64,000 bases of DNA from Bradyrhizobium xenonodulans (GTDB taxonomy: Bacteria; Pseudomonadota; Alphaproteobacteria; Rhizobiales; Xanthobacteraceae): positions 8,028,501-8,092,500 of the forward strand of contig NZ_CP089391.1 of the NCBI RefSeq assembly GCF_027594865.1, given 5' to 3'. The first letter of the stretch is position 1. The number at the start of each line of letters is the position of its first letter. The position numbers and the translations under genes are program-made. Under the pieces are notes generated by a model. That model saw nothing but the letters and a program-made list of their open reading frames with translations, had not been told where the DNA came from and ran no database searches. Positions 1-8,188 of the stretch are shown one piece after another.

Positions 1-940
1 GGTTGATGACGACGCACAATGCCGCCGCCTGACTCAGGAACGACAGCGCGGAGGCCAGCCGCTGGTTGAGCCGGTCGATCACCAGCGAGAACAGCACGCG
101 GCCGATCACCGCCATCGCCGTCAGCACCGCAACCGCGACGGCGGCACGCTCGCGCCCGATCACGGGATCGAGGAACGAGATCAGGTGCACGATGAAGCCG
201 ACCTGGGCGAACAGCACCAGCGCAAACGCAATCGTCACCGTGAGGAAGCCGACATCGCGCAACGCCCAGGCACGGATCTGCGTCGATGATTGCGGCTTCG
301 CCTTCGCTGTCGTCTGCCAGCCGTGAAGATCGGGCGGCCGTCCCACGAGGATGAGGATCACCGGCAGCAGCAGCACCAGCATGGCACCGGCGGCGGCGTA
401 CATCGCGCTGGCAAAGCCGATATGGCCGATCAGCGTCACCAGCAGCGGCACGCCGACGATGCCGCCGAAGCTCGCGCCGTTCAGCGCGAGGCTGATCGCC
501 ATGCCGCGCTTCTGGTCGAACCACAGGCTGATCGTGTTGGTGATCATGGCGAGGCTGGTGCCGGCCCAGCCGAAGGCGAGCACAGCGTCCGCGAGATAAA
601 GCTGCCAGGGCTCGCGCACCGCGCCGATCGCGACCGCGGCGGCCGACATCGCCAGCGTGCCGGCGATCAGGCTGAGCCGCGGACCATATTTTCGCACGGC
701 TTCGCCGACGAAGACGACGAGCAGCGCGCCGAACAGATAGAAGAACGTGGTGCCGGAGGAGATCAGCGATGCTGGCCAGCCCCGCGCGCGCTGCAGCTCG
801 GCGACATAGACGCTCTGCCCGTAGAAGCCGAGACCCCAGCCGAAAGTGGCGAGCAGGAAGCAAACCGCGACGATGCGCCAGCCTTCGTAGCCGAGCGAAG
901 ATTCGTCGATTGGTGCGGTGGGGCGGGGATTGTCGAGCAT
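1..940 (-). CDS. MFS transporter, 3' end outside window
   Basis: An open frame runs from an ATG at 938-940 to the window edge without a stop, giving 313 residues of a protein whose C-terminus is missing. It starts MLDNPRPTAP, then shows alternating hydrophobic helices: a first segment rich in Phe/Gly/Leu (about residues 21-40), a second around SSGTTFFYLFGALLVVFVGE, and more to the edge, where it ends in a helix (LSQAAALCVVIN). A charged loop after helix 2 (VRKYGPR) fits the MFS loop 2-3. It is an inner-membrane secondary transporter, probably of the monocarboxylate/oxalate-formate-like type, but the substrate cannot be read. It lies upstream of, and parallel to, nothing in the window except the next minus-strand MFS gene, from which it is separated by a repeat-bearing gap. 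Confidence 0.8.
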   Translation of the reverse strand, partial: MLDNPRPTAPIDESSLGYEGWRIVAVCFLLATFGWGLGFYGQSVYVAELQRARGWPASLISSGTTFFYLFGALLVVFVGEAVRKYGPRLSLIAGTLAMSAAAVAIGAVREPWQLYLADAVLAFGWAGTSLAMITNTISLWFDQKRGMAISLALNGASFGGIVGVPLLVTLIGHIGFASAMYAAAGAMLVLLLPVILILVGRPPDLHGWQTTAKAKPQSSTQIRAWALRDVGFLTVTIAFALVLFAQVGFIVHLISFLDPVIGRERAAVAVAVLTAMAVIGRVLFSLVIDRLNQRLASALSFLSQAAALCVVIN

Positions 941-1089
941 TTGCGCTTGTCCTTGGTTTCCCCCGCGAGCGCTGTGCTTCACGCTCGCCTGTTCATGACG
1001 AGCATCATGTAACAATTCTGCTTCCGAAAATCACTTCGACCGGGATCGAAGTATCAACGTTGCTGACAGCCTCCTGCCAACTTGTGTTG

Positions 1090-1135
1090 AGCATGATCTT
1101 TCCGGAAAACCGCTACACACTTTTCGGGATCGTGC
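1090..1135. repeat. Dispersed palindrome, GCATGATC type
   Basis: An imperfect inverted repeat: GCATGATCTTTCCGG on the left and TTTTCGGGATCGTGC on the right, around CCGCTACACA. Palindromes of this wording (GCATGATC, GAAAAC, CGCTGCACAC) are familiar as multicopy intergenic repeats in Bradyrhizobium and relatives. It lies just after the stop of the downstream-facing MFS gene at 1137 and could stabilise its mRNA end. The rest of the 941-1136 gap shows nothing else clear. Confidence 0.6.
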
Positions 1136-1136
1136 A

Positions 1137-2390
1137 CTAGATCGCATCCGGGAACTCGCCCATCGCCGCGTCCGGCCGCGCCTTGCGGCGGCGGGCCCAG
1201 GACGCCAGCGAGAGCACGGCAAGGCCAAGCACCACCGGCGGGAACACCACCAGGTTCACGGCGGACCAGCCGTAATTGGCAAGCAGCTGGCCGGAGGAGA
1301 ACGAGCCGATCGCCATCATGCCGAACACGAGGAAATCGTTGAAGGCCTGCACCTTGTTGCGCTCCTGCGGCCGGTGCGTCTCCAGCACCAGCGCGGAGGC
1401 GCCGATGAAGGAGAAATTCCAGCCGACACCGAGCACGATCAGCGTGGCCCAGAAGTGCATCGCGGTGAGACCGGACAGACCGATGCCGGCGGCGGCCGCC
1501 TCCAGCAGCAGGCCGGCGGCGACGATCTTGGGTGCGCCGAAACGCGCGATCAGCGCACCCGTGAAGAAGCTCGGCCCGTACATGGCGACGATGTGCCATT
1601 GAATGCCGAAATTGGAATCGGACACGGACAGGCCGCACATCTTCATGGCGAGCGGCGCCGAGGTCATCACCAGATTCATCATGGGATAGGAGATCACGCC
1701 GCACAGCGCCGCCGCGATGAAGCGCGGCTGGGTCACGATGTCGAGCAGCGGCCGGCCGCCATGCAGATCGGCCGGCGCGGGTTTTGGCATGTCGACGCCG
1801 GCGACGATGCCCATCGCAACCAGGGCGACCGCGGCCTGCACCAGGAAACTGAAGGCGAACAGATAGGGCGACCAGACGTCCATGGTCCATTGCACGAGCT
1901 GCGGACCGAGCACTCCGGCGAACACGCCGCCCGCCATCACCCAGGACACGGCCTTGGGCCGATAGGCCGCGCTGGCACCGTCGGCGGCGGCGAAGCGATA
2001 GGACTGCGCCACCGCGCCATAGAGGCCGCCGAGGAAGGTCGCAAGGCAGAACAGCGCGAACGAGCCGCGCAGGATCGCGAACGAGCCGAGCAGGCCGGTG
2101 AGCGTGCCGAGGCCGGTGCCGATGACGAAGGCGGCGCGGCGGCCGAAACGGCGCGAGATCGCTCCGGTCGGCAAGGTGCCGGCGGCGAGCCCCACCACAT
2201 ACATCGAGATCGGCACCGTCGCGAACGACATGTCGGGCGCAAGCGTGGCGCCGACGATGGCGCCGGTGGCGAAGATCACGGCCGAGTTGGCACCGGTCAG
2301 CGCTTGCGCGGCGGCAAGGCGCACCACATTGGCACGCACGCGGGCGTCGGCGGCGATCTCATTGGCTGTCGTCACGTCTAACATCGGCAT
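1137..2390 (-). CDS. MFS transporter, 417 aa
   Basis: A full-length major facilitator of 417 residues with the usual dozen hydrophobic segments. Loop 2-3 carries the family signature in the form GAISRRFGRRAAF (around residues 77-89), and a long central charged loop (about residues 200-220, MPKPAPADLHGG) divides the two six-helix halves. The start ATG at 2390 is preceded on the minus strand by a G-rich ribosome-binding stretch (GGGGCGGA). It is an inner-membrane permease or exporter; the substrate is not evident. It is transcribed away from the peptidase gene at 2582, sharing a 190-base divergent intergenic region. The two MFS genes at this end face the same way but are separated by a repeat, so an operon is uncertain. 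Confidence 0.88.
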   Translation of the reverse strand: MPMLDVTTANEIAADARVRANVVRLAAAQALTGANSAVIFATGAIVGATLAPDMSFATVPISMYVVGLAAGTLPTGAISRRFGRRAAFVIGTGLGTLTGLLGSFAILRGSFALFCLATFLGGLYGAVAQSYRFAAADGASAAYRPKAVSWVMAGGVFAGVLGPQLVQWTMDVWSPYLFAFSFLVQAAVALVAMGIVAGVDMPKPAPADLHGGRPLLDIVTQPRFIAAALCGVISYPMMNLVMTSAPLAMKMCGLSVSDSNFGIQWHIVAMYGPSFFTGALIARFGAPKIVAAGLLLEAAAAGIGLSGLTAMHFWATLIVLGVGWNFSFIGASALVLETHRPQERNKVQAFNDFLVFGMMAIGSFSSGQLLANYGWSAVNLVVFPPVVLGLAVLSLASWARRRKARPDAAMGEFPDAI

Positions 2391-2526
2391 TTCCGCCCCA
2401 AGGGGCTTTCAAGGGGCTGTGTTGATTCCCGGCACTATGGAGGGGCGCGGGAACACGGGCAACCGGCGCAAACGGGCGCGGGCCATGCCCCTGACGCAAT
2501 CACGCCAATGATACCGGAACGCGCCC

Positions 2527-2555
2527 TTGACGGCTTGCGTTCGATCAAATCCTAT
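2527..2555 (+). promoter_or_regulatory. Possible sigma-70 promoter of the peptidase gene
   Basis: TTGACG at 2527-2532 is a good -35 hexamer; 17 bases later TCCTAT (2550-2555) is a weak -10. A ribosome-binding site TCAGGAG (2567-2573) follows, 8 bases before the ATG at 2582. The -35 and the RBS are clear, the -10 is not. Confidence 0.35.
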
Positions 2556-2581
2556 CCGCCGCGTTCTCAGGAGTTTCGTTC

Positions 2582-4651
2582 ATGTCCGTCGACGACCGGC
2601 CTACGCTCAGCGCTCCCGACGACGATCCCTGGCTGTGGCTGGAGGAGATCGAGGGCAAGCAGGCGCTCGATTTCGTCGCGCGGCAGAATCAACTGACGCT
2701 TCAAGCGTTCGGGGGCAAGGCCTATGAGCGCGACCGCGACATCCTCGCCGCGATCTACGATCGTCCCGACAACATTCCCTATGTCAGCCGGCGCGGAGAT
2801 GACCTGCACAACCTGTGGAAGGACGCCACCAACCCGCGCGGCCTGTGGCGGCGGACCACACTGGCGGAGTTTCGCAAGGCCGATCCGGCGTGGGAGATCA
2901 TGCTGGATATCGACCAACTCGCGGCGAGCGAGGGTGAGGACTGGCTGCTGAGCTCGATCACCTCGCTACGAGGGACCTCGCGAGCGATCCTGAGCCTGTC
3001 GCGCGGCGGCAGCGATGCCGTGACGTTGCGGGAGTTCGACCTCGACACCAAGAGCTTCGTTGCCGACGGCTTCACGCTGCCGGAAGCCAAGGGCGGCGTC
3101 GACTGGCTCGATGCCGACACGCTGCTGCTGTCGAGCGCCCATGGCGAAGGCATGGCGACGAGCTCCGGCTATGCGCGGACCGTTCGCGTATGGCAGCGCG
3201 GTCAGCCTGTCGATCAGACCGAAGTGATCACCGAGACCACCGCCGATCACATGGTGATCTATGGCGGCGTCGACGACACTGGACCTGCGCCGCGAGTTTG
3301 GATCGTCGATCAGATCGACTTCTTCAATCACGCGATCTCGCTGCGCGACGCGGCCGGTCACACGACGAAGCTCGACCTGCCGACCGGCATCTGGCTGCAA
3401 GCGCATGGCGACTGGTTCGCGATGAAGCTGCGCAAGGACTGGACGGTCGAGGGGCGGACCTACGCCACCGACACCGTGCTCGGCATCTCGCTCTCGGCGT
3501 TCCTCGCCGGCCGCCGCGATTTTGCGGTGCTATTCGAGCCTGCGCCGCGGCGCGCGCTGCAAGGCCTGTTCTGGGCTGCGGGAAAGCTGGTGCTGTCGAT
3601 CCTCGACGAGCTCAAACCGCGCTTCGAGATCTGCACGCCGTCCACCACAAGCTGGAGCCGCGAGACGCTTCCCGGCCTGCCTGAGATCGGCGTCGTCGAC
3701 GTCTGGCCGCTCGATCGCCATCCGTCCGAGAGCAACGGCGACCTGCTCGCCAACGTGCAGGATCCGCTGACGCCGCCGTCGCTGCTGTTGCTCGAGCGCG
3801 GTGTCACAAGCCCGACCGTGCTGAAGCAGGCGCCGAAGATTTTCACCGCCGACGGCCTCGTGGTGAGCCAGCACGAGGCGATCTCTGTCGACGGCGAGCG
3901 CATTCCCTATGTCCAGACCGGCCCGGCGAACGAGACCGGCGATGCGCCGGTCTACATGAGCGCCTATGGCGGCTTCGCCCATGCGGTGAAGCCGTATTAC
4001 AATTCCTCGCTCGGCAAGCTGTGGCTGGAGCGCGGCGGCACCATCGTGCAGGCCAATTTGCGCGGCGGCGGCGAGTTCGGCACGCGCTGGCACGATGCCG
4101 GACGGCTCGCCGGCAAGAAACTCTCGCATGACGATTTCGCGGCGGTGGCCGCCGATCTCGTCCGCCGCGGCGTGACCAGCGCAAAGCGCATCGCCGCGCA
4201 GGGCGGCTCGAACGGCGGCATCCTCATCACCAACATGCTGGTGCGCTACCCTGAGCGATTCGGGGCGCTGTTCTGCACCATCCCGCTGATCGACATGCGC
4301 CGCTACACCAAGCTGCTGGCGGGTGCGAGCTGGATCGCGGAATATGGCGATCCTGACAAACCTGAAGAGTGGGACTGGCTGAAAACCTACTCCGCCTATC
4401 ACAACGTCAAAGCCGGCCAGTCCTATCCGCCGATCCTGATCGCCACCACGCGGCGCGACGACCGCGTCCATCCGGGCCATGCGCGCAAGATGGCGGCCAA
4501 GCTCCAGACGATGGGCTACGAGGCCTGGTTCTACGAACCGGAAGCCGGCGGCCATGGCTACGGCAAGGACAACAAGGAGCGCGCCGGCTTCGAGGTGCTG
4601 GGCTTCCGGTTCTTGAAAGACAAGATCGGGTGGCGGGACGGCGAGGCGTGA
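2582..4651 (+). CDS. Prolyl oligopeptidase family serine peptidase (S9A)
   Basis: A 689-residue protein, close to the usual length for prolyl oligopeptidase. The N-terminus (DDPWLWLEEIEGKQALDF) is typical of the S9 family, followed by a region expected to form the beta-propeller that gates the active site, and a C-terminal alpha/beta-hydrolase domain. The catalytic triad can be located: Ser543 in GGSNGG, Asp627 in RRDDRVHPGHA, and His658 in AGGHGYG, with spacing like the well-studied enzyme. No signal peptide is visible, so it probably acts in the cytoplasm on short proline-containing peptides. ATG at 2582 has a clear RBS (TCAGGAG). It stands alone, divergent from an MFS gene and convergent with the methyltransferase gene downstream. 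Confidence 0.92.
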   Translation: MSVDDRPTLSAPDDDPWLWLEEIEGKQALDFVARQNQLTLQAFGGKAYERDRDILAAIYDRPDNIPYVSRRGDDLHNLWKDATNPRGLWRRTTLAEFRKADPAWEIMLDIDQLAASEGEDWLLSSITSLRGTSRAILSLSRGGSDAVTLREFDLDTKSFVADGFTLPEAKGGVDWLDADTLLLSSAHGEGMATSSGYARTVRVWQRGQPVDQTEVITETTADHMVIYGGVDDTGPAPRVWIVDQIDFFNHAISLRDAAGHTTKLDLPTGIWLQAHGDWFAMKLRKDWTVEGRTYATDTVLGISLSAFLAGRRDFAVLFEPAPRRALQGLFWAAGKLVLSILDELKPRFEICTPSTTSWSRETLPGLPEIGVVDVWPLDRHPSESNGDLLANVQDPLTPPSLLLLERGVTSPTVLKQAPKIFTADGLVVSQHEAISVDGERIPYVQTGPANETGDAPVYMSAYGGFAHAVKPYYNSSLGKLWLERGGTIVQANLRGGGEFGTRWHDAGRLAGKKLSHDDFAAVAADLVRRGVTSAKRIAAQGGSNGGILITNMLVRYPERFGALFCTIPLIDMRRYTKLLAGASWIAEYGDPDKPEEWDWLKTYSAYHNVKAGQSYPPILIATTRRDDRVHPGHARKMAAKLQTMGYEAWFYEPEAGGHGYGKDNKERAGFEVLGFRFLKDKIGWRDGEA

Positions 4652-4693
4652 CCGCCTCTCGATTTGACCAATGCGAGCCCAGCGGGGCGGTAC

Positions 4694-4815
4694 ACCTCTC
4701 CCGCTTGCGGGAGAGGTCGCGCCGAAGGCGCGTGTGAGGGTTCTCTCCTCTTGGGGATTTCCCGTTGCTGAAGCACCCTCTCCCCGACCCTCCCCCGCAA
4801 ACGAGGGAGGGAACG
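4694..4815. repeat. CCTCTCCC-type palindromic repeat
   Basis: A perfect hairpin ACCTCTCCCGC-TT-GCGGGAGAGGT spans 4694-4717, followed by GCGCCGAAGGCGC (another small hairpin) and, near 4772-4813, a second arm with CCCTCTCCCC and GAGGGAGGG. The same kind of element recurs at 27523-27664. It lies between two convergent genes (ends 4651 and 4830) and may act as a bidirectional transcription end, although no T-run follows. Confidence 0.7.
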
Positions 4816-4829
4816 CACCGCCGTTGCGG

Positions 4830-5501
4830 CTAGCGCGCGAACACCAGCGTGAGATTGTTCGCGGGCATCTCGATCGTATCGACGAGGCGAAGGCCCACAC
4901 CCCGTGCAAGGGTCTCGACATCGCTGATATCGCGCACGCCCCACTCCGGATTGCCTTCGCGCAAGGAGGTGTCGAACACCGCATTGCTGAGCGCGGTGTG
5001 CTTGCCGTCGCGCTTGAACGGGCCGTAGAGGAACAGCTTGCCGTCGGCCCGCAGGTAACGGCCGGCGCCGGCGAACAGGCCCTCGGCCACGGCCCAGGGC
5101 GCGATGTGGATGACGTTGGCGCAGAATAAGGCGGCAAGGCTCGTCGGCCCCTGCCCGCTTTTCATCTCCGGGCACCAGTCGGGATCGGTGAGATCGATCC
5201 GCAAGGGCGGGCGGATGTTTGGAAGGCCCGAATGAACCCGCCAGGCCTCGATGCTCCTCAGGTGCCGCTGGTTGAGGTCGCTCGGCCACCAGATCAGGCC
5301 GGGCGTGTTGCGGGCGAAATGGACCACGTGCTGGCCGGTTCCGCTGCCGAGCTCGACCACGTGGCCGGTCAGGCCTGCGAGGTGCTTTTCCAGCGCCGCC
5401 CAGAGCGGCTCGTGATTGCGATGGAATGCCGGCGCATCGAGCCGTCCGTCGGGCTCGACCCGTCCGCCATCCCTGCCGAATTCGACGACATAGTCCGCCA
5501 A
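4830..5501 (-). CDS. DUF938 family SAM-dependent methyltransferase
   Basis: A 223-residue protein with a class I methyltransferase glycine motif, VVELGSGTGQHVVHFA (about residues 48-63), preceded by the DUF938 hallmark HRNHEPLWAAL. The acidic residue after strand 2 and the YGPFKRDGKHT segment also fit DUF938. Family members are presumed methyltransferases of unknown substrate, cytoplasmic. The frame opens with TTG at 5501, supported by AAGGGGA eight bases upstream on the minus strand; no better start lies nearby. It is divergent from the sox operon, with about 180-260 AT-richer bases between them that must hold both promoters. Confidence 0.85.
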   Translation of the reverse strand: MADYVVEFGRDGGRVEPDGRLDAPAFHRNHEPLWAALEKHLAGLTGHVVELGSGTGQHVVHFARNTPGLIWWPSDLNQRHLRSIEAWRVHSGLPNIRPPLRIDLTDPDWCPEMKSGQGPTSLAALFCANVIHIAPWAVAEGLFAGAGRYLRADGKLFLYGPFKRDGKHTALSNAVFDTSLREGNPEWGVRDISDVETLARGVGLRLVDTIEMPANNLTLVFAR

Positions 5502-5761
5502 GTGAGGTCCCCTTGAAAAAACGAGAACACGATGAAAACGAAAGGAGCGCCCAAACGCCCTCGAAACAGCCGGCCCGCACCCATTGATCTTATTCGTGGG
5601 GCCAAATCGGCCGAACAGATAATCTCTTTAGTTGCAATGCGGAAGATATTAACTCCATTTTGCCGCGTGCATAGTCTTGATTGTCAGGCGATGCCCTTTG
5701 TGCTTTGGAACACTATATTTCCGCAAACGAGATCATCGGCATAACGCCTCGGAATGACGCC

Positions 5762-6118
5762 TTGACCGCCTTTCCCCGGACGCCCGTCCTGTTCCTCCTG
5801 CTGGCCATCGCGGCCGGCCTTGCCGCGAGCCCCGCGCGGGCGCAATCCGCCGTGGCCGATGGCCAGAAGCTCGCCTTCGACCGCGGCAAGGGCAATTGCT
5901 TGACTTGCCACGTCATCAAGGGTGGCGACCTGCCCGGAACGATCGGCCCGGAGCTGAAGGACATCAAGTCAAAATACCCTGATCGCAGCGAGCTGGTCGC
6001 GATCATCTTCGACGAAACCAAGCGCAATCCGCAGACCATGATGCCGCCGTTCGGCCGGAACCGGATTTTGACCGAACAGGAGATCAGCGCGATCGTTGAT
6101 TTCCTGCAAACCCTGTGA
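5762..6118 (+). CDS. soxX: SoxX, c-type cytochrome subunit of SoxXA
   Basis: With the TTG start at 5762 this is a 118-residue secreted cytochrome: a signal peptide (PRTPVLFLLLAIAAGLAA, cleavage near SPARAQ) then one haem site CLTCH (Cys46, Cys49, His50) and a Met-rich sixth-ligand region TMMPPFGRN (Met93/94). SoxX partners SoxA; the periplasmic SoxXA complex joins thiosulfate oxidatively to the carrier SoxY. The frame stays open up to another TTG at 5681, but that would put 27 unlikely residues before the signal peptide. Neither start has a strong RBS. It is first in the sox run; 38 bases separate it from soxY. Order X-Y-Z-A-B is the classical one. Confidence 0.9.
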   Translation: MTAFPRTPVLFLLLAIAAGLAASPARAQSAVADGQKLAFDRGKGNCLTCHVIKGGDLPGTIGPELKDIKSKYPDRSELVAIIFDETKRNPQTMMPPFGRNRILTEQEISAIVDFLQTL

Positions 6119-6156
6119 CTTCAGGCAGGCCCAAGAGACTGTCCGGGAGATTTGAG

Positions 6157-6648
6157 ATGACCACGACCACCGGCCCTCGTCCGACGCGGCGCCTGATCCT
6201 TCAGGGCACAGCCAGCGTCGCGCTGCTCGGCCTCGGCAATCTGCCGTTCGGCGCAACCTCCGCGCTCGCGGCCGCGAACGACAAATATCCGGAAGAGGCG
6301 TTCAAGCAGAAGAGCGAGGCCGACGCGATCAAGGCGCTCTACGGCAAGACCGCCGAGCCGTCCGACAAGGTCAAGCTCGACGCGCCCGAGATCGCCGAGA
6401 ATGGCGGCGTCGTGCCGATCTCGGTGACGACGACGCTCGACAAGGTCATCTCGATCTCGTTCTTCGTCGCCGAGAACCCGAGCGCGCTCGCCGCGAACTA
6501 CAAGATATCCGACGGTACGATCCCGAGCGTCGCCAACCGCCTGAAGATGGCCAAGACCAGCAAGGTGGTCGCGATCGTGGAGGCCGACGGCAAGCTCTAC
6601 AGCGCGACCAAAGAGGTCAAGGTCACTGTCGGCGGCTGCGGCGGCTAG
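6157..6648 (+). CDS. soxY: SoxY, sulfur-compound carrier subunit
   Basis: 163 residues ending in VGGCGG, the swinging-arm C-terminus of SoxY; Cys161 is where sulfur intermediates are carried as a thioether-free persulfide/thiosulfonate adduct. The N-terminus has a Tat-type leader (TRRLILQGT, hydrophobic core, cleavage near ALAAA), which fits export of a folded SoxYZ heterodimer with SoxZ carried along without its own signal. ATG at 6157 is preceded by GGGAGA; an upstream in-frame TTG-like extension would only add residues before the twin arginines. Twelve bases separate it from soxZ, with a GGGAGAA site between. Confidence 0.95.
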   Translation: MTTTTGPRPTRRLILQGTASVALLGLGNLPFGATSALAAANDKYPEEAFKQKSEADAIKALYGKTAEPSDKVKLDAPEIAENGGVVPISVTTTLDKVISISFFVAENPSALAANYKISDGTIPSVANRLKMAKTSKVVAIVEADGKLYSATKEVKVTVGGCGG

Positions 6649-6659
6649 GGAGAACCGAG

Positions 6660-6971
6660 ATGGCATCCACCATTCGCGTCCGCGCAACATCCAACGGCGA
6701 CATCACCGAGGTGCAGGCGCTGATCCAGCACCCCATGGATACCGGCCTCGTCAAGGATTCCAAGGGCGAGCTGATCCCGGCGCACTACATCCAGGAGCTG
6801 AAGTTCGAATGTAACGGCAAGGACGTCTTCGTCGCCAATTGGGGCACCGCGGTCTCCAAGGACCCCTACGTCAAGTTCAGCTTCAAGGGCGCCAAGAAGG
6901 GCGACGACCTCAAGATCTCCTGGATCGACAACAAGGGTGGATCGGACACGACCACCGCGAAGATTTCGTGA
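6660..6971 (+). CDS. soxZ: SoxZ, SoxY partner
   Basis: 103 residues, the normal size of SoxZ, beginning MASTIRVRATSNGDITEVQ with the family features HPMDTG (about residues 24-29) and a C-terminal immunoglobulin-like beta-sandwich (FECNGKDVF, DDLKISWIDNKG). It has no signal peptide, as expected for a protein co-exported with SoxY. SoxYZ is the periplasmic platform that holds the substrate sulfur while SoxXA and SoxB act on it. Its stop codon overlaps the soxA start (ATGA at 6971), indicating translational coupling. Confidence 0.95.
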   Translation: MASTIRVRATSNGDITEVQALIQHPMDTGLVKDSKGELIPAHYIQELKFECNGKDVFVANWGTAVSKDPYVKFSFKGAKKGDDLKISWIDNKGGSDTTTAKIS

Positions 6972-7834
6972 TGAAGGCCCGATCTGCCCTCCTGCTTGGC
7001 TCGCTCAGTGCCGCGCTGGTCGCGTTCGCCCTCACCTCGCCGCGCGTGGTCGCGGCGGACAAGGTCGATCCCGTCGCCGACGCCAAGGCGTTCCAGAACT
7101 TCTTCTTCCAGAAATTTCCTGATGTGAAGCACGAGGACTTCGTCAACGGCCCCTATTCCATGAACGCGGACATGAAGCGGCAGTGGCAGGAGAAGGAAGA
7201 ATTCCCGCCCTACGAGTTCGCGCTCGACGCCGGCAAGGAGATGTTTGCGACGCCGTTCAAGAACGGCAAGACCTATGCCGATTGCTTCCCGAGCGGCGGC
7301 ATCGGCATCCGCCAGAACTATCCCTACTTCGACGAGAAGGAAGGCAAGGTCGTCACGCTGGAGCTCGCGCTCAACCGCTGCCGCGAGGCCAATGGCGAGG
7401 TGCCCTATTCCTACGTCAAGGACGAGATGGCCTCGCTCACCGCATACATGGCCTACACCTCGCGCGGCAAGCTGATGGACATCAAGATTCCCGATGATCC
7501 CCGCGCGCTCGCGGCGTTCGAGAACGGCAAGCGCTATTTCTACACCCGCCGCGGCCAGATGAATTTCTCCTGCGCGAGCTGCCACGTGCAGAGCCCGGGC
7601 GAGCGCATCCGCGCCGAGATCCTGGCGCCGGCGCTCGGCATTCTGAACGCGATGCCGATCTACCGCTCCGAATGGAGCGGCATGGGCACGACCAGCCGCC
7701 GCTTCGTCACGTGCAACAGCCAGACCCGCGCGGTTCCGCTGGAGCCGCAGGCCGATGAATATCGCGACGTCGAATATTTCCTGTCCTATGTCGCCAACGG
7801 CTTGCCGATTTCGGGCCCGGGAGCGCGGCCATGA
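6971..7834 (+). CDS. soxA: SoxA, c-type cytochrome (single-haem form)
   Basis: 287 residues with a signal peptide (cleavage near VVAADK). Only one haem motif is present, CASCH (Cys201, Cys204, His205); the place of the N-terminal haem is taken by DCFPSGG (Cys105) and NRC (Cys137), which in single-haem SoxA proteins form a disulfide. Cys248 in RRFVTCNSQTR is the expected active-site haem ligand that becomes persulfidated. SoxXA makes the SoxY-S-thiosulfonate bond and passes electrons onward. The start ATG overlaps the soxZ stop, and the gene's own stop overlaps the next start (7831). No RBS other than coupling is needed. Confidence 0.94.
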   Translation: MKARSALLLGSLSAALVAFALTSPRVVAADKVDPVADAKAFQNFFFQKFPDVKHEDFVNGPYSMNADMKRQWQEKEEFPPYEFALDAGKEMFATPFKNGKTYADCFPSGGIGIRQNYPYFDEKEGKVVTLELALNRCREANGEVPYSYVKDEMASLTAYMAYTSRGKLMDIKIPDDPRALAAFENGKRYFYTRRGQMNFSCASCHVQSPGERIRAEILAPALGILNAMPIYRSEWSGMGTTSRRFVTCNSQTRAVPLEPQADEYRDVEYFLSYVANGLPISGPGARP

Positions 7835-8136
7835 AGCGGTCACTTCCCCTCGCCATGCTGCTCGCCATGAGCCTCGCGCCGGCGGCGCGCGCGGCAAATG
7901 AGGCGGACTACAAGGCGGCCTATGCTGCTGCGGAGGCCGTCTCCAAGGAGGCAGCCGGCATGCGCAACCAGTGGACCGTGACCGTATCTGCGCTTGCGGC
8001 GGCGAAGAAGGCGGCCGACGGCGGCGATTTCGACCGCGCGGTCGCGGCGTCGAAGGAAGCCGAAGCGCTGGCGAAGGCCTCGATTGTCCAGGCCACGACC
8101 GAAAAAGAAGCCTGGAAGGCGATGGAAATCCGCTAG
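7831..8136 (+). CDS. Probable SoxXA-binding protein (SoxK/SAXB-like)
   Basis: 101 residues: a signal peptide (MKRSLPLAMLLAMSLAPAARA) followed by an Ala/Lys/Glu-rich, probably all-helical mature domain of about 80 residues ending KEAWKAMEIR. Small secreted proteins in this exact position, between soxA and soxB, are known in several alphaproteobacteria as SoxXA-binding or SoxK-type proteins that bind and stabilise SoxXA. The assignment rests on position, size and export signal more than on motifs, so it is an inference. It overlaps soxA by four bases (ATGA) and is followed by soxB after 52 bases. Confidence 0.65.
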   Translation: MKRSLPLAMLLAMSLAPAARAANEADYKAAYAAAEAVSKEAAGMRNQWTVTVSALAAAKKAADGGDFDRAVAASKEAEALAKASIVQATTEKEAWKAMEIR

Positions 8137-8188
8137 ACTGAGCCGTGTTGGAACAGCCGAGCGATCATTGAGGGGCGGAGAATTCGAG

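Noticed and set aside
5681..5761. An earlier TTG start for soxX at 5681
   Set aside because: It would place 27 residues before the signal peptide and has no ribosome-binding site.
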